A stretch of 64,000 bases of DNA from Planctomycetota bacterium (GTDB lineage: Bacteria; Planctomycetota; UBA1135; JACQFD01): positions 1-64,000 of the forward strand of contig JAEUHX010000029.1 in the NCBI GenBank assembly GCA_016792805.1, given 5' to 3'. Below the pieces are notes generated by a model, which was not told where the DNA came from, searched no databases, and saw only the letters and a list, made by a program, of their open reading frames with translations. Of the stretch, positions 1 to 8,464 are shown piece after piece (position 1 is the stretch's first letter; each line of letters starts with the position of its first letter). The translations under genes were made by a program, and so were the position numbers.

Positions 1-8
1 CGCGCCGC

Positions 9-77
9 GGTTCTCGAGCGGCCCTGGCGAGCGGGCTGCGCGTCGAATGCGCCGCTCGCCAGGGCCGCTCGAGAACC
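9..77. repeat. Perfect 25-bp inverted repeat (hairpin)
   Basis: Bases 9-33 are the exact reverse complement of bases 53-77, with a 19-base spacer between them. The stem is very GC-rich. No T-run follows on either strand, so it is not a classical intrinsic terminator. It lies just beyond the 3' end of the broken ATPase gene on the minus strand and may be a genome-specific intergenic palindrome or the end of a mobile fragment. Confidence 0.85.
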
Positions 78-118
78 CCACGGAACCCAAGGAATATTGG
101 GTTCTGGGAGGTCGAGCC

Positions 119-1074
119 CTAACGGCTATTTACAGAAAGAACGGTACACTGGCGCCACAGTGCCCCGAGGCGTCGGTGCAGCTCATAGGCAATGATGTGT
201 TCCAGCAGCAGCCCGCGTTCGTCGTCTAGGGGACGGTCCAATGGGCGACGCAGAAGGGCGTTTCGGACCCCGAGATCGAACATGAATACTTTTGGGTGCG
301 CGATGAGGCTCCCTCGGTCACTTCCGCTCCATGCCGGAACGCGGAACGTGAGGAACGTGTCTTCGAGCACTTCCAGATAGCGTCTCGCGGTCTCATAACT
401 AATTCCCGCGTCCCGACAGAGCGAGTTGACGTTTAGGACGCGCCCAGAGGAGGCCGCGACAAGATCAAGGAGTCGGGCGTATCCGCCAAGATCTCGCACG
501 AGCGCCTCCGCTTGCACTTCTTCACGAAGATAGGCATCTGCATAGCTGCGGAGATCGGCTGCGCGGGAGACCGCGTCCGTTTCGGAATAGATGCCGGGCA
601 GCGTCCCGTGCGCCATCGCCCTGTCGAGGTTGAATCCAGCGCCGATCTCACAGGCGAGTAGAGGATGCAAGTTGTAGAGGTGAACCCGTCCGGGCAACAG
701 GTTTGCGTGGCCGCGTCGGAGCTTCCTTTCACTCGATCCGGAGAGCAGGAACCGAAACCGCTTGGGCTGCTAGTCGAGAACATGCTGCACGCTGTCCAGC
801 AGCGCAGGGATCTTCTGCACTTCATCGATCAGAACTGTGCGGACATTCGTCGGAGCTGCCGCCAGTTCACTCTCGAGTCGCGCAGGATCTCGCATGTAGT
901 CCCCGTGGATTGGCACACTGGCGAGGTCAATGGACCAATCCGGCTGCAGCGTCTGGAGGAGCGTTGATTTGCCCACCTGACGCGGGCCGAGCAACAGCAC
1001 GCTCCGAGGCTCTCTGCCAGGAGCCGTTGGATCGCGCGCGGATAGACTCCTTGTGTCATGACGAGATCCGGCAA
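119..1074 (-). pseudogene. Broken AAA ATPase of the DUF4143 family
   Basis: The reading frame, followed on the minus strand, shows the hallmarks of the AAA_14/DUF4143 family: an N-terminal stretch MPDLVMTQGVYPRAIQRLL, a Walker A segment LLLGPRQVGKST, a Walker B-like LIDEVQKIP, then FLLSGSS-x-RKLRRG and the DUF4143 part with LLEHIIAYELHRRL near the end. Three lesions are visible. The N-terminal segment is one frame away from the Walker A segment, with a probable one-base deletion near 1005-1015. An in-frame TAG at 770-772 lies just before QPKRFRFLLSGSS. The C-terminus stops shortly after IAYELHRRLGALW, before the usual end of the domain. Such ATPases are often mobile and without clear function; this copy should not make a working protein. 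Confidence 0.8.
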
Positions 1075-1316
1075 TTCATGATCGTGGGCAAAATGGCGTG
1101 CATTTTACCTACGAGCAAGAGGCGTGAAGCCTACTCGTCGAGTCCGTGAGAACCCGCACGACTCTCTGCGTCGCGTTAGCATTTCCGTGAGAGCAAGCCA
1201 CGAGGCCGGCCAGCTCTTTCGGAATCTCATGGAGGGCTCGCAGCGAACCAACGCGGCCGATTCCACCGAAGAGATCTGTGGCATAATTCCACGGAGTTCC
1301 CTCAGTTCCGGCTCTC

Positions 1317-1934
1317 CTACGGGCGCGCCGCCGCCGTCGTCGAGAAGAAGCGCCAGGCGCGCAAGAAGTAGCCAGCGCCCGAGGTGACTGTGATCAGTAA
1401 GGTGAGTCCCAGCAACGCGCGCGTCAGCCAGGGAAGGAACTCAAAAAACGCCCCCGGCTGTGCGCCGAGCGACGGAATCACCAAGATCAAAATAGCGCCG
1501 CCCACCGTGAGGCATTGCAGGACCATCTTTGTCTTTCCCCAGGAATCGGCGGGGAACGCGAGCCCCTTCGATTCCGCATAGCCGCGAACTCCCGTCACGA
1601 GGAATTCCCGCGCCACGATCACCACAACTGCCCATGGCGGCACGCAGGTCGCCGATTCTTTCACGGCCGCCAGGAAGACGAGCGCCCCCACGACTAACAC
1701 CTTGTCGACGAAGGGATCGGCCACGCGGCCGAAGTCACTCATCCCCGTACGGCGCGCGACGGCGCCGTCGATGGTGTCGGTCAACGCGGCCACCACAAAT
1801 ACCCAGAATGCGAGCCACGCGGGCATCGCTCGCTCCGTGGGCGGCAGCTCTGCGGCCCACTCTAGAATTCCAAATAATGCGAGCGCCAGCAGGAAGCGGG
1901 CCGCCGTGATCCAGTCGGCCGCCGTCTTCAGCAT
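1317..1934 (-). CDS. pgsA: CDP-diacylglycerol-glycerol-3-phosphate 3-phosphatidyltransferase
   Basis: Joins CDP-diacylglycerol and glycerol-3-phosphate to make phosphatidylglycerol phosphate, the committed step to phosphatidylglycerol, in the inner membrane. The 205-residue protein is of normal size and strongly hydrophobic with several membrane segments. The CDP-alcohol phosphatidyltransferase signature is complete: DGAVARRTGMSDFGRVADPF is followed by VDK, fitting D-G-x2-A-R-x8-G-x3-D-x3-D. The ATG overlaps the last bases of rimO by 7 nt, so the two are probably translationally coupled. The order ftsK-like, rimO, pgsA is common in bacteria, which supports the assignment. Confidence 0.92.
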   Translation of the reverse strand: MLKTAADWITAARFLLALALFGILEWAAELPPTERAMPAWLAFWVFVVAALTDTIDGAVARRTGMSDFGRVADPFVDKVLVVGALVFLAAVKESATCVPPWAVVVIVAREFLVTGVRGYAESKGLAFPADSWGKTKMVLQCLTVGGAILILVIPSLGAQPGAFFEFLPWLTRALLGLTLLITVTSGAGYFLRAWRFFSTTAAARP

Positions 1935-3325
1935 GCGCCGTCCCCGGACGCGCGCACGCCAGCCCGCGGCTTCTCGAAGCGCGGATTCACCGGCTTCACC
2001 ACGAGGTCATAGCCATCGGCTTCAATGCTCAACACTTTCGCCTCAAAGATCTGACCAGGCGCAGCTTTCCCCACGACGCGCACGCCGCAATCGATCTCCG
2101 GCGCGTCGGCGCGCGTGCGGCCGACGGCATCGCCGCGCTCATTGGTGCCATCGACGAGCACCTCCACCGTGCTCCCGACGAGCGATCGATTGCGCTCCGC
2201 CACCACCGCCTGCTGCGCGCGCATCACGGCGTCGAAGCGACGATCGATCTCGGCCTGCGGCACGGAGCCTTCTAGTCCGAAGGCAGCCGTCCCCTTCTCC
2301 GGCGAATAGCGGAACGCGCCGAGCCGCTCGAAGCGGAACGACTTCACAAATTCCAGCAGCTCCTCGAAATCGCGCTCCGTCTCGCCCGGAAAACCAACAA
2401 TCACCGTCGTGCGCAGCGCGATGCCGGGCACCTCGGAGCGCAGCCGCTCCAGCGTCTCGCGCACTTTTTGCCCCGACGACGCGCGCCGCATCGCCTTCAG
2501 CACCGGCCCAGCGATATGTTGAACCGGGATATCCAAATATTCGACGACGTTGCGGTGGTCGCGGAGCACGGCCGTGAGCCCCTTCGGAAGGCCGTTCGGA
2601 TATGCGTACATCGTGCGCACCCAGCGAACGCCAGGCGTATCCGCCACCGTCGCAATCGCTTCCGGCAGCCGCTCGACGCCTTCCGTGTCACGGCCGTACC
2701 ACGTCGAGTCTTCCGCAACGAGCACGATCTCGCGCGCGCCCTGCGCCGCGAGCCCGGCAGCCTCGCGCGCGAGCTGCTCAAGCGGCTTGCTGCGGTGCTT
2801 GCCGCGGATTTTTGGAATGATACAGAAGGCGCAATCGTGGTCGCACCCTTCCGAGATCCTCAAATAGGCGTAGGACCGCGGCCCGGTCAGCAGGCGCACC
2901 GAATCGTCGGGAATACCGCGGATGCCTCCTCCCGTGAGCGCGCGCGCCGCGCGCCCGTCGGTGATCGCGCGAACGACCTCCGAGATGCCGGAGTAATCGC
3001 TGAGCCCGAGGAACGCGTCGACCTGCTGGAGCGCCGGATCGGCGTCGAGCTCCGGGCGGTAGAGCTGCGGCAAACAGCCCGCAACAATCACACCTTGTAG
3101 CTCTCCGCGCTTTTTCCGGTCGAGAAGTTCACGAATCGCGCGCATCGACTCTTCACGCGCCGGACCGATGAATGCGCACGTATTCAAAATGGCGACGTCG
3201 GCCTGCTCGGGCGAACCGCTCAACGCGAGCCCGTCGGCGGCGAGGCGGCCGAGCAGCACCTCCGAATCGACCTGGTTTTTCGAGCAGCCCAGGTGGACGA
3301 GGCTGACGCGGGGAGCGGGTTTCAC
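1928..3325 (-). CDS. rimO: Ribosomal protein S12 methylthiotransferase RimO
   Basis: Radical-SAM enzyme that adds a methylthio group to an aspartate of ribosomal protein S12. Domains in order: an N-terminal UPF0004 domain with cluster cysteines in LGCSKN, LNTCAF and GCLPQ; a radical-SAM core with CDHDCAFC (CxxxCxxC); and a C-terminal TRAM domain with VEVLVDG. The stretch IPKIRGKHRSKPLEQL and the VLVAEDSTWYG segment resemble RimO more than the related tRNA enzyme MiaB. I chose the GTG at 3323-3325, giving a start like M-KPAPRVSLVHLGCSKN, 465 residues. An in-frame TTG at 3355 would add ten residues; neither has a good ribosome binding site. It lies between the ftsK-like gene and pgsA on the same strand. 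Confidence 0.93.
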   Translation of the reverse strand: MKPAPRVSLVHLGCSKNQVDSEVLLGRLAADGLALSGSPEQADVAILNTCAFIGPAREESMRAIRELLDRKKRGELQGVIVAGCLPQLYRPELDADPALQQVDAFLGLSDYSGISEVVRAITDGRAARALTGGGIRGIPDDSVRLLTGPRSYAYLRISEGCDHDCAFCIIPKIRGKHRSKPLEQLAREAAGLAAQGAREIVLVAEDSTWYGRDTEGVERLPEAIATVADTPGVRWVRTMYAYPNGLPKGLTAVLRDHRNVVEYLDIPVQHIAGPVLKAMRRASSGQKVRETLERLRSEVPGIALRTTVIVGFPGETERDFEELLEFVKSFRFERLGAFRYSPEKGTAAFGLEGSVPQAEIDRRFDAVMRAQQAVVAERNRSLVGSTVEVLVDGTNERGDAVGRTRADAPEIDCGVRVVGKAAPGQIFEAKVLSIEADGYDLVVKPVNPRFEKPRAGVRASGDGAC

Positions 3326-3409
3326 AGGCGCAAGAGTATGCGCCCATCTCCCCAAAACGACCGCGGGCGCGGAGTTGGCGTCCGCGCCCGCAGTGGGAGG
3401 TCGGGCCCG

Positions 3410-5521
3410 TTAGCTGCCCGCGGCTTCCCCAGCGCTGCGCGCGTTCCAGTCGTCGAGCGTCATCCGAATTTCCCGGGATGGGTGCCCGAGGTACGGCCCC
3501 ACGACCCCGATGCGCTCCAGCTCCGACAGCAGGCGCTGCGCCTCGTTGAAGCTCACCTCCAGCTTGCGCTGGAGATAGGACATCGACGCGCGGCGGTCTT
3601 GAATCACAAGTCGCGCCGCCCGATCGAGGCGAATGGCGTCCGACGCGGGCGCTTCGAAGGTGAATGTTCCCTGCGCCGAGGCGGCGGCCGGTGGATCTGT
3701 GGGCTCTGCCTCCACGGCCTTCGGCGCCACGGCCTCCGCGGAAGCCGGCGCGGGGGTCGCAACGGGTGGGGCCGCCGGTTCAGGTGCCGCCGGTTCCGTC
3801 GGCGGCTCGGCGACGTTCTGAACCGCAACGTCCTCCGCGACGGGCTCGGAGGCGATCGTCCGGGGAAGCTCGACGCTCCAATCGGGCTCCGCCCAGGCGG
3901 GTGCTGGCGGAACGCTCAGTTGAACCGGCGCGACCGCAGCTTCGGTGTGAGCTTCGGCGCCGGCCTCTAGCGGCCGCTGCGGCCCCGCATGCTCATCGAG
4001 CGCGGCATCCGGGGCGGCACCACCAGCATTCCGGAGCCCATGCTCCAGATCTCCATCATCGACTCCGCGTCGGTCGCCATCACGCTCGAGATCGATGTGG
4101 ACGGACCGTTGCCCGGAGACGAACTCGGCAAGGGGCTCCGCGTTGGGAGCTTCGCCGGCGATTTCGATTCCGTCGAGGCACCCTCCACGCGTCGGAGCGG
4201 AAGTACCGTGGCCGTGCTGCGTTTCTTCGGCGCCCCCTTGGGGCGCGAGGAGTTCGGGCGAGCTTTCGTCATGGCTTGGGACCTGGCTGGCGGTTTCAGA
4301 GAGAGCGGGCGAGGTGAACTCCTCAGTCGCCGTAGCAACGGCTTCCTGGGGCTCCACCTCGGGGACGAATTCGAAAGAGGACCGCATCGCCATCGAGAGA
4401 TCGGCGGCTTCGACCGAAGCGGGAGCTTCAAAGACGGCAACCGCAGGGGGCACCTCTCGACGGGGTGCGTACTCAAGGAGTTCTCGCGCGGAGGCCTCAG
4501 ATTCCTCGCCCTCGGCGCGCGCGGCGCCGTCGTCGAGGAGCTCTTCAGCCATCCCGCGAGCTTGTGGATCGGCCGATGCCGAAGGCGCATCGCCGTCCAA
4601 GCCATGGGTGCTTTCCGAGGGAGTGAACCGGAGATTAACCGTCTCATCGTCGGGGTTCGACTCCTCCTCCATGGAGACGGTCTCGGCTTCGACCGGTTCC
4701 ACGTCGGAGGGAGAGGGCTGAGCCTCTCTCGAGGAGGACGGCTCGTCGGAGTTCGGCTCCAGGGCCGGGCGATGTCGAGGAACGAGGCGCACCGAGCCGG
4801 TCGTGACGCGGTCGTCGAGGACGGCGGCGGAGGGCGTGCCCGCGAGCGCGAGCGGGTCGGACCCCTGGTGCCGCTGGATCACTTCACGAATCCAGCCGCG
4901 CGGAATTTCGGCGGAGGATCCAGGCCTCGGCGCCGCTGTGGGAGTACTCGCGGCAGTGGCCTGGCTGGGTGCGGCCGATCCCCGCGACAACGCCTCGGAG
5001 CCGGCGGCGCCGGCCAACGCGAGCTCGGGATGGAGCACGGCCTCGCGCTCGCCGAGGAGCGCGCGGCTCGCGCCATCGACGACGAGCCAGATGGCAAGAA
5101 TCGCCGACACGCAGGCGAGCGCAGCTGCGATGGGAACCGTCATCGTGGCGGCAAGGCGACCGCCGAGGAGCGTGCCGAGTGTGCCGGCGTCCTGGGACCA
5201 GCCGAGGGCGCCGAACGCGACTCCGACGAAGAATCCGGCCGCGATCGCTTCCGCAATTCCGAGCAGCACCGATCGCGTCGAGGCGGCCATCGTGAGAACC
5301 GCCGCCGATGTCAACAAAACGAGAACTGCCGCCACGAACCCCGGCACGAGGCCGAAGCCATAGTGGAGAAATGCCACAAATTGCTCGATGGCGGCAACGG
5401 AGGGCCGCATGCCGAGCGTGTGGCATGTAAGCGCCGTCGCAAGAACGACGGCCACAAAAGCCGCGACGAAAGCAACAATTCGAGCACGGAGCTCGTCGAC
5501 GCGCCCGCGCGCGCGCGTCAT
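3410..5521 (-). CDS. FtsK-like membrane protein with gamma domain but no ATPase motor
   Basis: The N-terminal part, roughly residues 10-180 of 703, holds about four hydrophobic segments like the membrane domain of FtsK/SpoIIIE translocases. A long acidic, Pro/Ala/Glu-rich, probably disordered linker follows. The last 75 residues form a winged-helix domain (ARLVIQDRRASMSYLQRKLE, then ERIGVVGP) that matches the FtsK gamma domain, which in true FtsK reads KOPS sequences and contacts XerD. No Walker A or B motif or RecA-like core is visible, so the DNA pump appears to be missing. The start at 5519-5521 is an ATG preceded by GGAG. The downstream order rimO, pgsA matches the usual ftsK neighbourhood. 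A role in chromosome or septum organisation is inference. Confidence 0.72.
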   Translation of the reverse strand: MTRARGRVDELRARIVAFVAAFVAVVLATALTCHTLGMRPSVAAIEQFVAFLHYGFGLVPGFVAAVLVLLTSAAVLTMAASTRSVLLGIAEAIAAGFFVGVAFGALGWSQDAGTLGTLLGGRLAATMTVPIAAALACVSAILAIWLVVDGASRALLGEREAVLHPELALAGAAGSEALSRGSAAPSQATAASTPTAAPRPGSSAEIPRGWIREVIQRHQGSDPLALAGTPSAAVLDDRVTTGSVRLVPRHRPALEPNSDEPSSSREAQPSPSDVEPVEAETVSMEEESNPDDETVNLRFTPSESTHGLDGDAPSASADPQARGMAEELLDDGAARAEGEESEASARELLEYAPRREVPPAVAVFEAPASVEAADLSMAMRSSFEFVPEVEPQEAVATATEEFTSPALSETASQVPSHDESSPELLAPQGGAEETQHGHGTSAPTRGGCLDGIEIAGEAPNAEPLAEFVSGQRSVHIDLERDGDRRGVDDGDLEHGLRNAGGAAPDAALDEHAGPQRPLEAGAEAHTEAAVAPVQLSVPPAPAWAEPDWSVELPRTIASEPVAEDVAVQNVAEPPTEPAAPEPAAPPVATPAPASAEAVAPKAVEAEPTDPPAAASAQGTFTFEAPASDAIRLDRAARLVIQDRRASMSYLQRKLEVSFNEAQRLLSELERIGVVGPYLGHPSREIRMTLDDWNARSAGEAAGS

Positions 5522-5689
5522 CTCCAGCAGGTCCACGGGATCACCTCGAGCCTGAGCGCGCCTTCGGGGCTCGCGAAGAACACGCGCTCGCGAGGGAATG
5601 TGTGAAACGCCAAGGGCGGTTTCAAGGAGCGCGTTTCCGCCGGCGGGCGGAGTGCTGCCCTCCGCGATCGGTTGTGGGAAACTCGAACG
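5522..5689. promoter_or_regulatory. Divergent intergenic region between ftsK-like and HEAT genes
   Basis: This 168-bp stretch separates two genes read away from each other, so it should hold promoters for both. I do not see a confident -35/-10 pair or operator in it. Confidence 0.4.
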
Positions 5690-6892
5690 ATGCTCTCGGC
5701 GCTCTTCTTTGCTCAAGCTGCGGCGGTGGGCGGAGCGTGCGCCGCCGCTTGGATGCTTGCCAAGAGACCGTCGAACCGCGCAAAGGCGCTGGGGGCAGAT
5801 CTTGGAATCCGGCCGCGTATTCGGTGGCTTCCGACCAGTCCACAGCTGGTCGGAACTGTGAATGGCATCGAGGTCGAGATCTTCGGCGACCGAGAGCTTC
5901 GGCTCCCGTCGATGCGCATCGAAATTCGCCCGCCCGCCAGCGATGCGTGGAGCATTCGCGGTGTTACCGCGCGCCGGTCCTCGCTCGCCCAGCCGCTTGT
6001 GCTCGCCGCGGGATCGCGACCCCACAATACGGGCGATGCGCGATTCGACGCTCTGTTCGCAATCCACGGCGACGAGCTGCGTGCGATTGCAGCCTTCGCC
6101 CCGAACGCGCGCCAGCTCGTGGTCGAGATTCTTGAGCTTGGTTGGGAGCTCCAGCTCCAGGAGGCGGTACTGACGCTCACGACGAAGTCGACCGCCGAAG
6201 AATTCGGAGGCGTTGCAGAAGCCGTGCGCCGAGGAGCGGTGCTTGCGCAGTCGGCTGCGAGCGAAGCGCGAGATTGTCGCGCGCGCTTCGAACGCGGCGC
6301 GATCGACGACCCGGAGGCGCTCGCCCGAGCTCGGTGCCTGCGGCTGCTCCTCGCCCACTATTCGGGGCCGAGTGCCGAGGTCGTTCGAGCGAGGGCACTC
6401 GGCGACACCTCGGAGGAAGTGCGACTCGAAGCCACCTTGTGGACCGCGGCTGCGGGATTGCCTTGTGAGCTTTCGGACCGGGCGCTCCCCACGTTCGAAG
6501 ATTTGTTAACTCATCCGCTGTACGCGGTACGGCTCGCCGCCGTGCGCGCGCTCGGAGCGGCCGGCACGCTTGCGAGCATCGAGAAGCTGCGGGCGTGCGC
6601 CTCGGCGCCCGACGCGGGGCGCGAGCTCCGGGGCGCGGTCGACACGGCCATTGTGGGTATTCGCGCGCGCGCTGGCGGAGGGACGCCCGGAGGGCTGAGC
6701 GTCGCGCCTCCGGAGGCGGAGCGCGGAAAACTCACACAATTCTCAGCGGTCGGCGGCGCGGCGGTCCTCGAGCTCGCGACGCAGCCCGAGGCGTCCGGCC
6801 AGGTGATACAGATTGCTCCGGTCGATCCCGAGGAGCCGACCGGCAGCCGCCCAGCTACCGCCGCTCCGGGCAAGGGCGTCGAGAATGAGTGA
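5690..6892 (+). CDS. Membrane-anchored HEAT-repeat protein, lone paralogue of the 26.5-37.9 kb family
   Basis: A 400-residue protein. Residues 1-20 form a hydrophobic anchor (MLSALFFAQAAAVGGACAAA). A middle domain of about 110 residues follows, with GTVNGIEVEIFG and the D-A-R-F-D segment that also marks the family members at 26.5-37.9 kb. The rest is alpha-helical HEAT-like repeats (AVRLAAVRALGAAGTLASIE) and a tail with GGLSVAPPEAERGKL, the family's G-x-L-S motif. After this motif about 50 more codons run antisense to the end of norR, giving a 150-nt convergent overlap; the original stop may have been lost. The ATG at 5690 is the first one that gives a complete anchor. Function unknown. Confidence 0.75.
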   Translation: MLSALFFAQAAAVGGACAAAWMLAKRPSNRAKALGADLGIRPRIRWLPTSPQLVGTVNGIEVEIFGDRELRLPSMRIEIRPPASDAWSIRGVTARRSSLAQPLVLAAGSRPHNTGDARFDALFAIHGDELRAIAAFAPNARQLVVEILELGWELQLQEAVLTLTTKSTAEEFGGVAEAVRRGAVLAQSAASEARDCRARFERGAIDDPEALARARCLRLLLAHYSGPSAEVVRARALGDTSEEVRLEATLWTAAAGLPCELSDRALPTFEDLLTHPLYAVRLAAVRALGAAGTLASIEKLRACASAPDAGRELRGAVDTAIVGIRARAGGGTPGGLSVAPPEAERGKLTQFSAVGGAAVLELATQPEASGQVIQIAPVDPEEPTGSRPATAAPGKGVENE

Positions 6893-8329
6893 TCGTTCAT
6901 AATCCTGAACGGCCTCGCGAAGCGGCTTCACGGGAGCAGGGCGAGCCTCCGAATGTGGAGCACTCGCGGGCGGCGCCGGCCTTGGCTCCTCGCGGGCATC
7001 GAGATCGTGCAACTCGACGATCACACGGCCCCCCGCCGACGTGCGCGCGAGAGCGCGCAGGATGGCGCGCGAGATAGCGTTCTCAAGCTCGCGCACATTT
7101 CCGGGCCAGGATCCTCGGGCCAGCGCCGCGATGGCGGCGGGCTCGAATCGGATAGGGCCCGTTCCGAGGCGGCGTCGGGCGCGGTCGGCGAAATGTCCCG
7201 CGAGCATCGGCACGTCCTCGAGGTGCTCGCGGAGCGGCGGGACGCGAATGCGGCAGACGTCGAGCCGGTGCAACAGATCGGAGCGAAAGCGGCCCGCGCG
7301 AACTTCGGCGTCGAGGTCCCGATTGGTGGCGGCGAAGAGGCGGACGTCCACATGGATCGGCTTGTCGGTGCCAACCGGCTGGATCTCCCCTTCCTGCAGG
7401 GCGCGCAGCAGCTTCGGCTGCACGTGCAGCGGCAGCTCACCAATCTCATCGAGGAAGAGGCTCGCGCCGTCGGCGACGCGGAACTTGCCGAGCCGCGCCT
7501 CGTGGGCGCCGGTAAAAGCGCCGCGCGCGTGGCCGAAGAGTTCACTCTCCACAACGGACTCGGGCAGCGCGGCGCAGTTTACATAAACGAGCGGTTCCTC
7601 GGCGCGCGGTGATTGTGAATGTAACGTTCGAACCACGAGTTCCTTGCCGACCCCGGTCTCCCCGGTGACGAGCACCGGGAAGAGCGACGGGGCGACGAGT
7701 TCGATCTCGCGCCGAAGCCTGGCCATCGCAGCTCCCGCTCCGATGAGCAGCCCTCCGCGGCGCTCAAGCACGTCGCGAACGAGTTCACGGGCGACCTGCC
7801 CCTTGCGCTGGGCGCTGCCTTCGAGCGCCTCGATCAGATCGCCGGTGCGCAGCGCCGCGGCGGAGAGGGCTGCGAGATAAGTAAGGAACCGTCGGTCAAT
7901 CCCGTCGAAGGCGCCGGGAGCCAGGGCGTCGGCAGCGAGAATTCCCACAAGTCGTCCTTCGATTCGAAGTGCACAGCCGAGGCATGAGTGCACATCGAGG
8001 TGGGGCGAGCTGCCGATGAGCCCATCGAACGGATCGGGAAGTGTGCTCTCGGCAGGAAAGATCGTCGGCTCGCTGGCGCGGCAGAGAATGTCGAGGCGCG
8101 GATGCTCTGAGCGCCGGAATCGGCGCCCGAGAACCTCCTGCGGCAGGCCGTGGGCGGCGACAGGGACGAGCTCCTCGCCCTCGGCGCGCAGCAGCGCCAC
8201 GGAATCGCACGGAAGCGCCCGCGCCAAGGTCGCGACGAGCCGCTTCGAGCGATCCTCCGCGGTGAGGGCAGCGGTCATGTCGAGGGCGATCGGAAGGAGA
8301 TCCTCGAGTTTCGGCTTGGTTGTACTCAT
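6743..8329 (-). CDS. norR: Nitric-oxide-responsive sigma-54 activator NorR
   Basis: A 528-residue enhancer-binding protein with GAF, AAA+ and Fis-type HTH domains. Residues that in E. coli NorR surround the NO-sensing iron are kept with a constant +3 offset: R78, R84, D99, D102, H114, C116 and D134 (E. coli R75, R81, D96, D99, H111, C113, D131). The AAA+ part has Walker A GETGVGKE (223-230), the sigma-54 contact loop GAFTGA (270-275) and Walker B LFLDEIGE (291-298). The HTH is GGSWAAAGRLLGIDRSNLYH near the C-terminus. It is divergent from ytfE/ric and norB, with a sigma-54 promoter between them. NO is the expected signal. The 3' end overlaps the HEAT gene on the other strand. Confidence 0.93.
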   Translation of the reverse strand: MSTTKPKLEDLLPIALDMTAALTAEDRSKRLVATLARALPCDSVALLRAEGEELVPVAAHGLPQEVLGRRFRRSEHPRLDILCRASEPTIFPAESTLPDPFDGLIGSSPHLDVHSCLGCALRIEGRLVGILAADALAPGAFDGIDRRFLTYLAALSAAALRTGDLIEALEGSAQRKGQVARELVRDVLERRGGLLIGAGAAMARLRREIELVAPSLFPVLVTGETGVGKELVVRTLHSQSPRAEEPLVYVNCAALPESVVESELFGHARGAFTGAHEARLGKFRVADGASLFLDEIGELPLHVQPKLLRALQEGEIQPVGTDKPIHVDVRLFAATNRDLDAEVRAGRFRSDLLHRLDVCRIRVPPLREHLEDVPMLAGHFADRARRRLGTGPIRFEPAAIAALARGSWPGNVRELENAISRAILRALARTSAGGRVIVELHDLDAREEPRPAPPASAPHSEARPAPVKPLREAVQDYERSLILDALARSGGSWAAAGRLLGIDRSNLYHLAGRLGLRRELEDRRAADR

Positions 8330-8341
8330 AGCAACAGCGGG

Positions 8342-8377
8342 GTCAAAATCACACTAGCCGGAGAATGTGCTTCTCAC
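8342..8377. promoter_or_regulatory. Putative NorR binding sites upstream of ytfE-norB
   Basis: Two copies of the NorR half-site pattern GT-N7-AC occur: GTCAAAATCAC at 8342-8352 and GTGCTTCTCAC at 8367-8377, 25 bp apart. A third, degenerate copy starts at 8389 (GTAAACCCGTA). They sit upstream of the sigma-54 promoter, where enhancer sites would be expected. The pattern is short and permissive, so position is the main support. Confidence 0.55.
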
Positions 8378-8418
8378 AACATGCGAGCGTAAACCCGTAT
8401 TTGACAGCGCTTGGAAAC

Positions 8419-8434
8419 CGGCACAGAGGCTGCT
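8419..8434 (+). promoter_or_regulatory. Sigma-54 promoter for ytfE-norB
   Basis: The sequence cGGCAC-N5-cTGC at 8419-8433 matches the -24/-12 consensus TGGCAC-N5-TTGC with two outer mismatches and the exact GG-N10-GC spacing. It lies about 30 bp before the ytfE/ric ATG and is paired with a sigma-54 activator gene on the other strand. A GAGG ribosome binding site is seen at about 8455. Confidence 0.7.
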
Positions 8435-8464
8435 TCAGGGAAGCCATCCCACTACGAGGCAACC

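Noticed and set aside
1075-1316. Possible small gene between the pseudogene and pgsA
   Set aside because: No frame shows a plausible start, domain or hydrophobic pattern; treated as non-coding.
1702-2577. Long plus-strand frame opposite pgsA and rimO
   Set aside because: Its product is Arg/Ser/Ala-rich without known motif, while the minus strand codes two clear enzymes.
3989-5605. Long plus-strand open frame opposite the FtsK-like gene
   Set aside because: It is the antisense of the acidic linker, has no domain and no ribosome binding site; GC-rich DNA gives many such frames.
5522-6358. Extension of the FtsK-like reading frame upstream to 6358
   Set aside because: That part runs antisense through the HEAT gene and has no family wording; the membrane region begins at the ATG at 5521, which has GGAG before it.
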